NCBI GenBank assembly: GCA_002967695.1
Contig: PUHN01000016.1
Span: 1-62,633, forward strand
Origin: Rhodobacteraceae bacterium WD3A24
Lineage (GTDB): Bacteria; Pseudomonadota; Alphaproteobacteria; Rhodobacterales; Rhodobacteraceae
Length of the DNA stretch: 62,633 bases
Reading direction: 5' to 3'
A model generated the notes under the pieces. The model worked only from the letters and a program-made list of their open reading frames with translations. It did no database searches and had not been told where the DNA came from. The position numbers and the translations under genes were made by a program. Every line of letters begins with the position of its first letter. The first letter of the stretch is position 1. Shown here in pieces: positions 36,113 to 45,935 of the stretch.

Positions 36113-37489
36113 ATGTCCGTCGCCGAGGCCGTGACCGAACTTTCCCGACTATTAGGCGATCGGCTCAGTCAGTCCAAGTCCGATCGGGACACTCACGGCC
36201 AGTGCGAGTCGCATTTCGACCCCGCCCCGCCCGACGCCGTGGCCTATCCCGAGAGCACCGAGGAAGTCGCCGAGATCGTGCGCATCTGCGCCGCCCACGG
36301 CGCGCCAGTGGTCGGCTGGGGCACGGGCACCTCGCTCGAGGGGCACGCGCTGGCCGTGCGGGGCGGCGTGACGGTGGATTTCGCGCGCATGAACCGGGTG
36401 CTCGAAGTCGCCGACGAGGACATGCTCGCAGTCGTCCAGCCGGGGCTGACGCGCGAGGATCTCAACACCGATCTGCGCGCGACGGGGCTGTTCTTTCCGG
36501 TCGATCCCGGCGCGAACGCCTCGCTGGGCGGCATGGCGGCCACGCGCGCCTCGGGGACGACGGCGGTGCGCTACGGCACCATGCGCCACAATGTGCTGGG
36601 CCTTGAGGCGGTGCTGGCCGACGGGCGCGTGATCCGCACCGGCAGCCGGGCGCCGAAATCCTCGGCCGGGTATGACCTCACGGCGCTGTTTCTCGGCTCG
36701 GAGGGCACGCTGGGGCTGATCACCGAGCTCACGCTGCGCCTGCACGGCCAGCCCGAGGCCGTCTCGGCGGCCGTCTGCGCCTTTCCCGACATGGGCTCGG
36801 CCGTGGAGGCGGTTATCACCACGATCCAGTCGGGCATTCCGATGGCGCGCATCGAATTCGTCGATGCGGCCAGCGCGGCGGCCTTCAACGCCTATGCCGA
36901 TGCCGGCATGGAAGAGACGCCGCATCTGCTGGTGGAGTTTCACGGCTCGCCCTCGGGCGTGGCCGAGCAGGCCGAGCGTTTCGGCGAGATCGTCACCGAT
37001 GCCGGCGGCTCGGGCTTCAGATGGGCGAGCAAGCCCGAGGATCGCGCCGCATTGTGGAAGCTGCGGCACAACGCCTATTTCGCCTGCCGCGCGATCCGGC
37101 CCGATGCCTGGGGCATCACCACCGATGTCTGTGTGCCGATCTCCAAACTGGCCGAGGCGGTCGAGGAGACGGCCGCCGACATCGGCCAAAGCGGGATTCC
37201 GGGGCCAATCCTGGGCCATGTGGGCGATGGCAACTTCCACTCGCTGCTGCTGCCCGAGGCGGGCAACAAGGCCGAATGGGCCGAGGCCAAGGCGCTCGCC
37301 GGGCGGATGGCCGAACGCGCGCTGCGGCTGGGCGGCACGGTGACCGGCGAGCACGGAATCGGCATGGGCAAGACGGCCTATATGGATGCCGAGCACGGCG
37401 AAGGCTGGCAGGTGATGGGCGCGATCAAGCGCGCGCTCGACCCCGAGGGCCTGATGAACCCCGGCAAGCTGGTGCCCGCGAACCGATGA
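36113..37489 (+). CDS. FAD-linked oxidoreductase, D-lactate dehydrogenase (cytochrome)/glycolate oxidase-like
   Basis: A 458-residue PCMH-type flavoprotein. The FAD-binding segment PVVGWGTGTSLEGHA and PGANASLGGMAATRASGTTAVRYG are clear. The FAD-oxidase C domain ends in GGTVTGEHGIGMGKTAYM. The family oxidises D-lactate or other 2-hydroxy acids and passes electrons to cytochrome or quinone. The ATG at 36113 has AGGAGGAG upstream. The next gene overlaps as ATGA. Confidence 0.9.
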   Translation: MSVAEAVTELSRLLGDRLSQSKSDRDTHGQCESHFDPAPPDAVAYPESTEEVAEIVRICAAHGAPVVGWGTGTSLEGHALAVRGGVTVDFARMNRVLEVADEDMLAVVQPGLTREDLNTDLRATGLFFPVDPGANASLGGMAATRASGTTAVRYGTMRHNVLGLEAVLADGRVIRTGSRAPKSSAGYDLTALFLGSEGTLGLITELTLRLHGQPEAVSAAVCAFPDMGSAVEAVITTIQSGIPMARIEFVDAASAAAFNAYADAGMEETPHLLVEFHGSPSGVAEQAERFGEIVTDAGGSGFRWASKPEDRAALWKLRHNAYFACRAIRPDAWGITTDVCVPISKLAEAVEETAADIGQSGIPGPILGHVGDGNFHSLLLPEAGNKAEWAEAKALAGRMAERALRLGGTVTGEHGIGMGKTAYMDAEHGEGWQVMGAIKRALDPEGLMNPGKLVPANR

Positions 37490-37932
37490 GCCTGCCCGCC
37501 GCGCCCGCCGACTTCCCCGCTGCCTTCGCCGCCGCGTGGATGGCGCGGGATGCCGCGGCGCTTGCGGCGCTGTTCGCCGAGGATGCCGATTTCGTCAATG
37601 TCGTGGGCCTGTGGTGGCACGACCGCGCCGCGATCGAGCGCGCCCACGCCTATGGGCTGGAAAACTTCTTTGCGCGCTCCACGCTCAGGCCCGGCGCGGT
37701 CCGGGTCCGCCCGCTGGGCGGCGACTGGGCGGTGGTGCAGTGCCGGTTTCACCTCGGCAGCCAGACTACGCCAGAAGGCCGCATGGCAGAGCCGCGCCGG
37801 ACGGTGATGACCTTCGTGCTCGAACGCCGCGGCGCCGGATGGCAGGCGGTGAGCGCCCAGAACACCGACGTCGTGCCGGGGGCGGAGACGAACCTCGCCG
37901 AAGGCCGGCTGCGGCCGGTCGATTACCGCTGA
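37486..37932 (+). CDS. SnoaL-like (DUF4440) protein
   Basis: A 148-residue NTF2-fold protein of the SgcJ/EcaC/DUF4440 type. AFAAAWMARDAAALAALFAEDADFVNV is the characteristic first helix and strand. FARSTLRPGAVRVRPLGG and a VMTFVLERRGAGWQAVSAQ strand pair follow. The function of this group is usually unknown and often enzyme-associated. Translational overlap with the oxidoreductase suggests a linked role. It converges on recN. Confidence 0.82.
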   Translation: MSLPAAPADFPAAFAAAWMARDAAALAALFAEDADFVNVVGLWWHDRAAIERAHAYGLENFFARSTLRPGAVRVRPLGGDWAVVQCRFHLGSQTTPEGRMAEPRRTVMTFVLERRGAGWQAVSAQNTDVVPGAETNLAEGRLRPVDYR

Positions 37933-37942
37933 TCCACGCGCC

Positions 37943-39592
37943 TCAGCCGCGCAGGAGCGCCCGCGCGGCCTCGCGCGCGGCGTCGGTGACGGTATCACCG
38001 GCGAGCATCCGCGCGATCTCGTCCACGCGGTCGTTTGCATCGAGCCCGATGACGGTGGAGCGGGTCTGCTCGCCCTCCACCCGTTTTTCGACGCGGTAGT
38101 GATGCGCACCGCGTGCCGCCACCTGCGGTGAATGCGTGACCACCAGCACCTGCGCGCCGGCGGCCAGCGTCTGCAGCCGCCGCCCCACCGCGTCGGCCGT
38201 CGCGCCCCCGACGCCGCGGTCGATCTCGTCGAAGATCATGGTCAGACCGGGCGTGCCCTCCGTCAGGCAGACCTTGAGCGCGAGAAGAAAGCGCGACAGC
38301 TCGCCCCCCGAGGCGATGCGGTTGAGCGGCCCGGCAGGCGCGCCGGGATTGGTCGCGACCTGAAAGGCCACCGCGTCGGCGCCCTCGGGGCCCGGCTCGG
38401 CGGGCTCGATACGGGTGGTGAACACCGCCCGCTCCATCTTCAGCGGCGCGAGTTCGTCGGCCATCGCACGGTCGAGGCGTTCGGCGGCGGCCCGTCGCGC
38501 CCCGGACAGGGCCGCGGCGGCGGCATCATAGGCCGTCTGCGCCTCCTCTTCGGCCGCGCGCAGCGCCGCGATACCGGCCGCGCCGCTGTCGAGCGCCTCG
38601 AGTCGCACGCGCAGATCGGCCGCCAGCCGGCCCAGCTCGTCGGGCAGCACCTCGTGCTTGCGCGCAAGCCCGCGAATGGCGAAAAGCCGCTCCTCCACCC
38701 GTTCGAGTTCGAGCGGGTCGAAATCCAGCGCCTCCAGACAGGCCTCCACGCCCTGCTGCGCGTCGCCCAGCTCGGCCAGCGCGCGTTCCAGCGCGGCCAG
38801 CGGCGCGTCGAGGCGCCCCTCCGCCGCCTCTGCGGCCCCCTCCAGCCAGCGCATCGCGTCGCCGACCAGGCCCTCCGCACCCTCGCCCGCCAGGGCGGCA
38901 TGGGCGCGGGCGATATCGGCGCGCACCCGCTCGGCGCCCTGCATCAGCCGGCGACGGGAATCGAGCGCCTCCTCCTCGCCCGGCTCGGGGGAAAGCGCGT
39001 CGAGCTCCTCGACTGCGTGGCGCAGATAATCCTCTTCGGCGCGCGCGGCCTCCAGCGCGGTCTCGGCCTCCTCACGGGCGGCGCGGGCCTCGCGCAGGGC
39101 GCGCCAGGCGTCGCGCGCGGTGCCGCGCAAATCGTCCAGCCCGCCGAATTCGTCCAGCAGCCGGCGATGAACACGGGTGTTGAGAAGGCCGCGATCATCC
39201 TGCTGGCCGTGCAGCTCGACCAGCGTGTCGGAGAGCGCGCGCAGCACCTCGCCGCTTGCCCGCCGGTCATTGACCCAGGCGGTCTTGCGGCCCTCGGCAG
39301 TGTTGACGCGGCGCAGGATCAGCTCGTCCTCGACGGGCAGACCGGCCTCGTCAAGAACGGCGCGGGCGGGGTGATCGGCGGCGAGATCGAAGACGGCGAC
39401 GACCTCGCCCTGCCGCGCCCCGGCACGGACGAGATCGGCCCGCCCGCGCCAGCCCAGCACGAAGCCCAGGCAATCGAGCAGGATCGACTTGCCCGCGCCC
39501 GTCTCGCCGGTCAGCACATTGAGACCGGAGCCGAAGCCGAGTTCGAGCCTGTCGATGATCAGCATGTCGCGGATATCGAGACCGCGCAGCAT
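37943..39592 (-). CDS. recN: DNA repair protein RecN
   Basis: A 549-residue SMC-like ATPase for double-strand-break repair. The Walker A is GETGAGKS (29-36). A long Glu/Arg/Ala coiled coil spans about 150-370 and is interrupted at the hinge. The Walker B is LTMIFDEIDRGVGG near 450, with the D-loop following. Its N-terminus MLRGLDIRDMLIIDRLELGF is canonical. It follows bamD by 89 bp and closes the leftward division cluster, as in other Rhodobacterales. Confidence 0.96.
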   Translation of the reverse strand: MLRGLDIRDMLIIDRLELGFGSGLNVLTGETGAGKSILLDCLGFVLGWRGRADLVRAGARQGEVVAVFDLAADHPARAVLDEAGLPVEDELILRRVNTAEGRKTAWVNDRRASGEVLRALSDTLVELHGQQDDRGLLNTRVHRRLLDEFGGLDDLRGTARDAWRALREARAAREEAETALEAARAEEDYLRHAVEELDALSPEPGEEEALDSRRRLMQGAERVRADIARAHAALAGEGAEGLVGDAMRWLEGAAEAAEGRLDAPLAALERALAELGDAQQGVEACLEALDFDPLELERVEERLFAIRGLARKHEVLPDELGRLAADLRVRLEALDSGAAGIAALRAAEEEAQTAYDAAAAALSGARRAAAERLDRAMADELAPLKMERAVFTTRIEPAEPGPEGADAVAFQVATNPGAPAGPLNRIASGGELSRFLLALKVCLTEGTPGLTMIFDEIDRGVGGATADAVGRRLQTLAAGAQVLVVTHSPQVAARGAHHYRVEKRVEGEQTRSTVIGLDANDRVDEIARMLAGDTVTDAAREAARALLRG

Positions 39593-39681
39593 ACCGCCTG
39601 CCCCTTTTTGCGTTATCGAAGCCGTGGCGCCACGGCGGCGCTGCGTTCCCGCGCGCCGGCCTGCACCCGGCCCGTGTCAGA

Positions 39682-40527
39682 TCACAGCCAGTCGCCCCGC
39701 ACCGTCCGCCGATAGATGTCGCGCAGCCAGTTCTCGCCCGCGGCTTCGTCCGACAGGCCCTGCCCGGTCAGAAGCTCGTAGGCATCCTCGTAGAACGGGC
39801 TGGCGCGGTAGTTGTGGCCAAGGATCGCCGCGGCGGTCTGCGCCTCCTCCTCCAGCCCAAGCGCCAGATAGGCCTCCGTCAGCCGCAGCAGCGCCTCGGG
39901 CGTGCGCGTGGTGGTCTCGAAGTTCTCCACGACGCGGCGGAAGCGCGTAATCGCCGCCGCGTAATGACCCTGGCGGAGATAGTAACGCCCCACCTCCATC
40001 TCTTTGCCGGCGAGATGATCGAAGGCGAGATCGAATTTCAGGACCGCCGAACGGGCGTATTCGCTGTCGGGATAGTTCTCGATGACGGCGCGCAGCGCCT
40101 GCAGGGCCTGCATGGTCAGTTCCTGGTCGCGGCCGACCTCCTCGATCTGGTCGTAGTATGACAGCGCGACGAGATACTGCGCATAGGCTGCGTCCTCCCC
40201 CGTCGGATAAAGGTCGAGATAGCGCTGCGCGGCCGCGCGGCTTTCGGTGTACTCGGCCTCCTGGTGCAGCGAATAGGCCTGCATGATCAGCGCCCGCCGC
40301 GCCCATTCGGAGTAGGGATAGAGCTGTTCGAGCTCGGTGAAATACCGCAGCGCGCCGTCGGGGTCGTCATTGACCTCCAGTTCGTATTCGCCGCGCTGGA
40401 AGATTTCCTGCGCCGAGAAATTCTCGAGATCGACCCCGTCGGACTCGTCGCCCGTGCCGCAGGCCGCGAGAAGCCCGGCCAGGATCAGCCCACCGACACC
40501 GCGCATCATCGAGCTGCCGCCTGCCAT
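39682..40527 (-). CDS. bamD: outer membrane protein assembly factor BamD
   Basis: A 281-residue lipoprotein of the Bam complex that inserts beta-barrels into the outer membrane. The lipobox GLLAAC gives the acylated cysteine C23. TPR-like helices (EIFQRGEYELEV, ALRYFTELEQLYPYSEWARRA) follow and end in HNYRASPFYEDAYELL. Start ATGs at 40527, 40509 and 40506 are all possible, and I chose the first. It lies between lpxC (129-bp gap) and recN. Confidence 0.93.
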   Translation of the reverse strand: MAGGSSMMRGVGGLILAGLLAACGTGDESDGVDLENFSAQEIFQRGEYELEVNDDPDGALRYFTELEQLYPYSEWARRALIMQAYSLHQEAEYTESRAAAQRYLDLYPTGEDAAYAQYLVALSYYDQIEEVGRDQELTMQALQALRAVIENYPDSEYARSAVLKFDLAFDHLAGKEMEVGRYYLRQGHYAAAITRFRRVVENFETTTRTPEALLRLTEAYLALGLEEEAQTAAAILGHNYRASPFYEDAYELLTGQGLSDEAAGENWLRDIYRRTVRGDWL

Positions 40528-40656
40528 GACCTGCCCACCCCTTCAGAAAGCCGCCCCGGCCCGCGGCCGGTGGCGTTGCCATGTCTGTTAGCACAGAAAA
40601 ATCGGTGGCGCAAAACGGCATTGCGGCCCCTCGCGGCCCGCCGGCATGGTTCGATT

Positions 40657-41586
40657 TCACGCACTCAGCGCAAGATCCGCCGCACCGATGCCCGTCCCCG
40701 GCATGTGCCGCATCACCTCCGGCCCGCAGGTAATCCATTCATGCGAGTCGGGCGCGTCGAATACCGCCTCGAGAAGCCGCGCGGTCAGCGCGTGACCGGC
40801 CCGATGGCCCGAATAGAGTCCCAGAACCGGCGCCCCCGCCAGCGCGAGATCGCCCAGCGCGTCGAGCATCTTGTGGCGAACGGCCTCGTCGCGGTGACGC
40901 AGCCCGCCGGGGCTGAGCACGCGCGCGCCCTCGACCACCACGGCGTTCTCCAGCGTGCCGCCCAGCGCCAACCCGCCGGCACGCATCCGTTCGACATCGG
41001 CCGCGCGGCAGAATGTCCGGCTGTCGGACAGTTCGCGCAGGAATGTGCCGTTGGCCATTTCGAGCCGTTTCTCCTGCGTGCCGATCGCGCGATCGGAGAA
41101 CTCGATGCGGAAATGAATTTCCAGCGACTCGGCCGGCTCAAGCCGCGCCGTCGCGCCGTCATCCCCGCGGACGGCGACGGGACGAAGAATGCGCAGCGCC
41201 CGCAGCGCGGCGCCACATTCGCGCGTCCCGCAAGCAACGAAGCGGCGCGCAAACGGTGCCGCCGAGCCGTCGAGGATGGGCACCTCCGGTCCGTCGATCT
41301 CGACCAGCGCGTTGTGAATGCCGCAGCCCGCCAGAGCAGCCATGAGATGTTCGATCGTCGAGACACTCACGCCGGCGTCGTTGGCCACTCGGGTGCACAG
41401 ACGTCCCGGCGCCAGCGCCGTCCAGTGGGCCGGCACGGCCGGATCGACGCCCGGCCCCAGATCGGTTCGTACAAACCGGACACCGTGATCGGCAGGCGCG
41501 GGGCGAACGGTGATCGTCGCGGGTTCGCCGGAATGCAGGCCCGCCCCCGAAAACCGCGCGGCCGATCTGAGCGTTCTTTGCACCAT
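40657..41586 (-). CDS. lpxC: UDP-3-O-acyl-N-acetylglucosamine deacetylase
   Basis: A 309-residue zinc deacetylase that commits to lipid A synthesis. The metal ligands are H80 (STIEHLMAAL), H238 and D242 (RHKMLDALGDL). H265 (AGHALTARL) is the catalytic histidine. Length is typical. The Shine-Dalgarno AAGGAGAGC directly precedes the ATG. The 216-bp gap back to ftsZ contains a rho-independent terminator, so lpxC needs its own promoter. The sequence there is locally AT-rich (41626-41690). Confidence 0.96.
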   Translation of the reverse strand: MVQRTLRSAARFSGAGLHSGEPATITVRPAPADHGVRFVRTDLGPGVDPAVPAHWTALAPGRLCTRVANDAGVSVSTIEHLMAALAGCGIHNALVEIDGPEVPILDGSAAPFARRFVACGTRECGAALRALRILRPVAVRGDDGATARLEPAESLEIHFRIEFSDRAIGTQEKRLEMANGTFLRELSDSRTFCRAADVERMRAGGLALGGTLENAVVVEGARVLSPGGLRHRDEAVRHKMLDALGDLALAGAPVLGLYSGHRAGHALTARLLEAVFDAPDSHEWITCGPEVMRHMPGTGIGAADLALSA

Positions 41587-41749
41587 GCTCTCCTTCGCCG
41601 TCCCCGACCTGCGGTCTCGTGTATCTTGACAAAGGTTTAACGCGCGCGCGTGCCTGCTCACAATTCAATCTTTACAACGGGATGAAACATTCGCGCTTCA
41701 AAATGGGCGGCATTCCGCCGATACTGCCGGGGCGGGGCCGGCCGGCACG

Positions 41750-41772
41750 AAAAAGGCCGGCTCGCGCCGGCC
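41750..41772 (-). terminator. rho-independent terminator after ftsZ
   Basis: On the minus strand GGCCGGC, loop GCGA and GCCGGCC are followed by TTTTT. The perfect 7-bp GC stem and T-run lie about 30 bp beyond the ftsZ stop, ending the leftward murD-ftsZ transcript. Confidence 0.85.
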
Positions 41773-41802
41773 CTCTTCATCCGCGTCATGTCCGTCAAGG
41801 CG

Positions 41803-43509
41803 TCAGTTCGCCTGCCGCCGCAGGAAGGCGGGGATTTCGATGCGCTCGTCGTCCTGCTCGCTCTGATCCTGCTGCTCCTCGTACTGGGCGCTGACCGGCG
41901 GCTGCTGGCGCACCGCCTGACCGCCGCGCTCGGCCGCCTCGCCGCCATGCCCGGTCATCCGGTTGATCAGCGAATTGATGCCAAAACGCGTGCGCTGCTC
42001 CCCGCCGCGCTCCCCATGCGGCTGGGCGGGCTCACGGCCGGCGGCCGGATGGCGCGCGGGGGCTTGCCCGTCGTCGCGGCTCTGCCGCGGTGTCTTGTTG
42101 ACGGCGGCCTGAAGTCGCGCGAGCGCCTCGGGCGACGGGGCCCCCGGCTGGCGCGGCTGCGGCGCGACGAAATCCGACAGATCGTCCTCGCCCTCGGGCC
42201 AGTCGCGGGTGGCCGCGGCGGGCCTCTGCGCCGGCCGTTGCGCGGGGCGCTGCGCCGGCGCGGCCGGCTGTTGCGGCGGGGCGTCAAAGGCGTCGAACTC
42301 CTGCCCCCCCTCGCCCTGGTCGGCGGCATAGTCCTGACCTTCATACTGCCCCGGATCGAAAAGCATCGGCTCATCGACCGGTTCGGGCTCGGGTGCGGCG
42401 GCCGGATCCGCGCCGAAATCGGGCGTGAAGGCGGCCTCCTGGGCGTCGTCACCGGCCTCGGCGACGTGCTGCGCGGCAACATGGGCGGGCTGGAGCGGCT
42501 CGGCCATGCGCCGGCGCGGCACGGGCGTCTCGGCGGATTCGGGCGCGGCGTCGATGCCGGTGGCGACAACCGAAACGCGGATCACCCCCTCCATCGACGT
42601 GTCCAGCGTGGAGCCGACGATGATGTTGGCGTCGGGGTCGACCTTCTCGCGGATGCGGTTGGCCGCCTCGTCGAGTTCGAACAGGGTGAGATCGTAGCCG
42701 CCGGTGATGTTGATCAGCACGCCCTTGGCGCCGTTGAGGCTGATCTCGTCCAGAAGCGGGTTGGCGATCGCCTTTTCGGCGGCCTGGATCGCGCGGTCCT
42801 CGCCGCTGGCCTCGCCCGTGCCCATCATGGCCTTGCCCATCTCGTCCATTACCGCGCGCACGTCGGCGAAGTCGAGATTGATCAGGCCCGGCCGGACCAT
42901 CAGGTCGGTCACGCCCTTGACGCCCTGATACAGCACGTCGTCGGCCATCGCGAAGGCCTCGGTGAAGGTCGTCTTCTCGTTGGCCAGCCGGAACAGGTTC
43001 TGGTTGGGAATGATGATCAGCGTATCGACGACCTTCTGAAGGGCTTCCACGCCCTCCTCGGCCTGGCGCATCCGCTTGGAGCCCTCGAACTGGAAGGGCT
43101 TTGTCACCACCCCGACGGTAAGCACGCCCAGCTCGCGCGCGGCTTGGGCGATGATCGGCGCGCCTCCGGTGCCAGTGCCCCCGCCCATTCCCGCGGTGAT
43201 GAAGCACATGTGGCTGCCCGCGAGGTGATCGACGATCTCCTCGATCGTCTCCTCGGCCGCTGCGGCACCCACCGTCGCCCGGGCGCCGGCGCCGAGCCCC
43301 TCGGTCACCTTCACGCCCATCTGCACCTTGGCCGGGGCGTTGGATTGCTGAAGCGCCTGCGCGTCGGTGTTGGCCACCACGAACTCGACGCCCTCGAGCG
43401 ACTTCTCGATCATGTTGTTGACGGCGTTGCCCCCAGCCCCGCCGACACCGAACACGGTGATGCGCGGGTTGAGATCCTGCCCGTCGGATACCAGGAGATT
43501 GAGTGTCAT
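41803..43509 (-). CDS. ftsZ: cell division protein FtsZ
   Basis: A 568-residue tubulin-like GTPase that forms the division ring. The GTP signature GGGTGTGG is at 109-116 and the catalytic T7 loop NLDFAD at 211-216. The globular part ends near 330. A Pro/Gln/Ala-rich linker of over 220 residues, including [14 protein letters not shown], leads to the conserved C-terminal peptide [12 protein letters not shown] long linker is usual in alphaproteobacteria. It lies 195 bp after ftsA, with a hairpin and a GANTC site in the gap, and is followed by a strong terminator. Confidence 0.98.
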   Translation of the reverse strand: MTLNLLVSDGQDLNPRITVFGVGGAGGNAVNNMIEKSLEGVEFVVANTDAQALQQSNAPAKVQMGVKVTEGLGAGARATVGAAAAEETIEEIVDHLAGSHMCFITAGMGGGTGTGGAPIIAQAARELGVLTVGVVTKPFQFEGSKRMRQAEEGVEALQKVVDTLIIIPNQNLFRLANEKTTFTEAFAMADDVLYQGVKGVTDLMVRPGLINLDFADVRAVMDEMGKAMMGTGEASGEDRAIQAAEKAIANPLLDEISLNGAKGVLINITGGYDLTLFELDEAANRIREKVDPDANIIVGSTLDTSMEGVIRVSVVATGIDAAPESAETPVPRRRMAEPLQPAHVAAQHVAEAGDDAQEAAFTPDFGADPAAAPEPEPVDEPMLFDPGQYEGQDYAADQGEGGQEFDAFDAPPQQPAAPAQRPAQRPAQRPAAATRDWPEGEDDLSDFVAPQPRQPGAPSPEALARLQAAVNKTPRQSRDDGQAPARHPAAGREPAQPHGERGGEQRTRFGINSLINRMTGHGGEAAERGGQAVRQQPPVSAQYEEQQDQSEQDDERIEIPAFLRRQAN

Positions 43510-43590
43510 TGCCTGTCCGCCTCTTTACTTGCCGTGCCCGCGTATTCCCGAGTGGCCCGACCGGACCCGTCTTTGCCGCGAATTTTCCTC

Positions 43591-43595
43591 GACTC
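43591..43595. promoter_or_regulatory. GANTC site in the ftsA to ftsZ gap (possible CcrM target)
   Basis: GACTC/GAGTC lies 82 bp upstream of ftsZ. GANTC is the CcrM methylation sequence in alphaproteobacteria, and in Caulobacter ftsZ is one of the methylation-linked genes. A single 5-bp match can be chance. Confidence 0.3.
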
Positions 43596-43647
43596 TACAA
43601 GCCATCTCCGCGCGGGTCACCAAAAAAATCGCGTTTTGCCACAAAAT

Positions 43648-43667
43648 ATGGGCGGATTGCTGCCCAT
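43648..43667 (-). other. hairpin after ftsA, possible attenuator
   Basis: The arms ATGGGC and GCCCAT enclose an 8-base loop about 40 bp past the ftsA stop. On the minus strand they are followed by ATATTTTG. The T-run is short and interrupted, so full termination is doubtful; partial attenuation is possible. Confidence 0.4.
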
Positions 43668-43704
43668 TTCAGCGGCATTTCCGCATTGCCACGCGATGTG
43701 GGGG

Positions 43705-45039
43705 TTACCAGTTGTCCCTGAACCATTTCACGGCCCTTTTGAGCGAGCGTGCCGGGTAGCGATCGCTCGGCATCTCGAAATCCCACCATTCGTCCTGCGG
43801 ATGCGCCGCGAACAGGCTCAGCCCGACCGCGCCGGAGAATGCCGGCCCCGTCGCCGCCTGTGGCAGCCCCTGCACCCGTAGCGGGCGGCCCAGGCGCACC
43901 TGCTGGCCGAGAATGCGCGCCGCCAGCCCGTCGAGCCCCGGAATCTGGCTCGCGCCACCGGTGAGCACGATCTGGCGGCTGGGAAGATGATCGAACCCGG
44001 CCGCGTCCAGCCGGGCGCGGACCTCTTCGAGGATCTCCTCGACGCGGGGGCGCATGATGCCGATCAACTCGGCGCGGCTGACGGTGCGGCGATCCTTTTC
44101 CCAGTCGCCCGAGTCGGCGCCGATCTCGATCGTCTCGCGGTCGTCCATGCCCGTGGCCATCACGCCGCCATAGAAGGTCTTGATCCGCTCGGCGGTGGCC
44201 GCGGGCACCTGGAGGCCCTTGGCGATGTCGCTGGTGACATGCTCACCGCCTAGGCGCACGCTGTCGCCATAGATCATGTGCTTCTTGATGAAGATCGAGA
44301 TCCCGGTGGCGCCGCCACCCATATCGATACAGGCCGCGCCAAGTTCCTGCTCGTCCTCCACGAGCGCCGAGATGCCCGCCGCATACGCCGACGAGGCCAG
44401 CCCGGCAAGCTCCAGATCGCAGCGCTTGATACAATGGAGCAGATTGTGGATGGTCGCTGTCTCCACCGTCATCATGTGCATGTCGCAGGCAAGGTGATTG
44501 CCCGTCTGGCCGCGGGGGTCGGACAGGCCGGCGCGGTGATCGAGGGCGAAATTGACCGGCTGGGCATGCAGCACATCGCGCCCGCTGCCGTAATCGGGCG
44601 TATCGCAGGCCGCGAGCACGCGCGCGATGTCGGATTCGCCGACCTGCGCGCCATCGAGCGCGACCTCGCCGACCAGCCCGTAGGAGCGCGGCCCGCCGCC
44701 CGAGAAACAGGCAATGACGTGATCGACGCGCGCCTGCGCCATCTTCTGCGCGGCCTGAAGGGCGGTGCGGATCGCCCGCTCGGCCTCCGGCATCGCGGCG
44801 ATCTCGCCAAAGCGCACGCCGCGCGAACGGGTCGTGGCCGCGCCGATCACGCGAAACCGTGACTGCCCGGCCATCGGGCCCAGCGCATCGGTCTCGCGCC
44901 GCGCGGCGGGGCCGTCGAGACGCAGCACCAGACAGGCGATCTTGGTCGTGCCGATGTCGAGAATCGCGATGACCCCGCGCTGCATGGCCGCGCCGCGCAT
45001 CGCCCGCATCGCCCGCTGCGCCTGATATAGACCGCTCAT
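43705..45039 (-). CDS. ftsA: cell division protein FtsA
   Basis: A 444-residue actin-fold membrane tether for FtsZ. AILDIGTTKIACLVL is the phosphate-1 motif and CIDMGGGATGISIF the phosphate-2 motif. QIVLTGGASQIPGL is the adenosine motif. The C-terminal amphipathic tail LKRAVKWFRDNW binds membrane. The ATG at 45039 overlaps the ftsQ stop as ATGA. The longer open frame beyond it runs into ftsQ sequence and is not coding. Confidence 0.96.
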   Translation of the reverse strand: MSGLYQAQRAMRAMRGAAMQRGVIAILDIGTTKIACLVLRLDGPAARRETDALGPMAGQSRFRVIGAATTRSRGVRFGEIAAMPEAERAIRTALQAAQKMAQARVDHVIACFSGGGPRSYGLVGEVALDGAQVGESDIARVLAACDTPDYGSGRDVLHAQPVNFALDHRAGLSDPRGQTGNHLACDMHMMTVETATIHNLLHCIKRCDLELAGLASSAYAAGISALVEDEQELGAACIDMGGGATGISIFIKKHMIYGDSVRLGGEHVTSDIAKGLQVPAATAERIKTFYGGVMATGMDDRETIEIGADSGDWEKDRRTVSRAELIGIMRPRVEEILEEVRARLDAAGFDHLPSRQIVLTGGASQIPGLDGLAARILGQQVRLGRPLRVQGLPQAATGPAFSGAVGLSLFAAHPQDEWWDFEMPSDRYPARSLKRAVKWFRDNW

Positions 45040-45935
45040 CTGCCGCTCTCTCCCCGCTCCAGTTGCCGTATCCGTCTGAGTTCCGCCACCGCCGGCCCGG
45101 CCATGCGCACGGTCGGGCGGGCCGGGTTGCGCATGTCCACCGCCTCGACCGCCCGGTCGAGCAGGTCGCGCGCCTGGTCGAGCGCGATGACCCGCTCCAG
45201 CGCCCGCTCCGGCGCCTCGGCGGGCAGCATGATCCGCTGGCCGCCGTCGAGCACCACATCCCAGCGGCGCTCGCCCATGCGGGTGAGACCGCGCAGCCGG
45301 TCGGCAAGGGGCCGGGCCGTCTCGATCAGGGCGAGCGCCTCCCCGACATGCGCATCGGCGCCCGCGCCGGCGATCACAGGCAGGTCGGGCCGGGCCGCCC
45401 GCCGGGTGACACGGGCGATGCGGTGCCCGCCGCGGTCGAGCATCGACAGCCCCTCGGTGCTGCGCCAGAGAATGGCGGGGCGGCGTTCCGTGATCCGCAC
45501 CGCCAGAACGCCGGCGCCGCGCAACTGCAACTCGGCGCTGGCGACCGCGTCGAGCGCCTCGATCTCTTCGCGCAGCGCATCGAGATTGACATCGAAGGAA
45601 CTCGCCGGCAGCGGGTCCGGCCCGCGCGCGCGCACCGCCCGCTCGACCACGTCCGAGGCGCCGGTGATCTCCAGCCGGCCGATCATGAATTCGGGGCGCT
45701 GGCGGATGGACTCGACCAGCGCGTCCACCGGCGCGGCGATCGCCGCGCGCCGATCCGCGTCGGCGAAGACCGCCCATGCCAGCAGCGCCAGCGCCCCAGC
45801 GGGCAGGCCGACGCGCACGAGACGGCGGACCAGCGGCGTCAGCCAGAGCCGGTGCAGCCGGTAGGCCAGCCGGCTGGGCGCCGGATCGCGCCGGCGCGGG
45901 CCCGGCCGGTGCGCGGTGGCGCCTAGCGGTCGCAT
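45036..45935 (-). CDS. ftsQ: cell division protein FtsQ
   Basis: A 299-residue bitopic divisome protein. A basic N-terminus (PGPRRRDPAPSR) precedes one membrane helix (VGLPAGALALLAWAVFA). The POTRA domain begins FMIGRLEITGASDVVERAV, and the beta domain contains ITERRPAILW. GGAAG inside ddl precedes the ATG, giving a 13-bp overlap with ddl. It is coupled to ftsA downstream. Confidence 0.93.
   Translation of the reverse strand: MRPLGATAHRPGPRRRDPAPSRLAYRLHRLWLTPLVRRLVRVGLPAGALALLAWAVFADADRRAAIAAPVDALVESIRQRPEFMIGRLEITGASDVVERAVRARGPDPLPASSFDVNLDALREEIEALDAVASAELQLRGAGVLAVRITERRPAILWRSTEGLSMLDRGGHRIARVTRRAARPDLPVIAGAGADAHVGEALALIETARPLADRLRGLTRMGERRWDVVLDGGQRIMLPAEAPERALERVIALDQARDLLDRAVEAVDMRNPARPTVRMAGPAVAELRRIRQLERGESGR

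Noticed and set aside
42220-42260. DNA tandem repeat in the ftsZ linker ([14 protein letters not shown])
   Set aside because: The amino acids repeat but the codons differ enough that it is not a slippage-prone DNA repeat; long low-complexity linkers are normal for alphaproteobacterial FtsZ.
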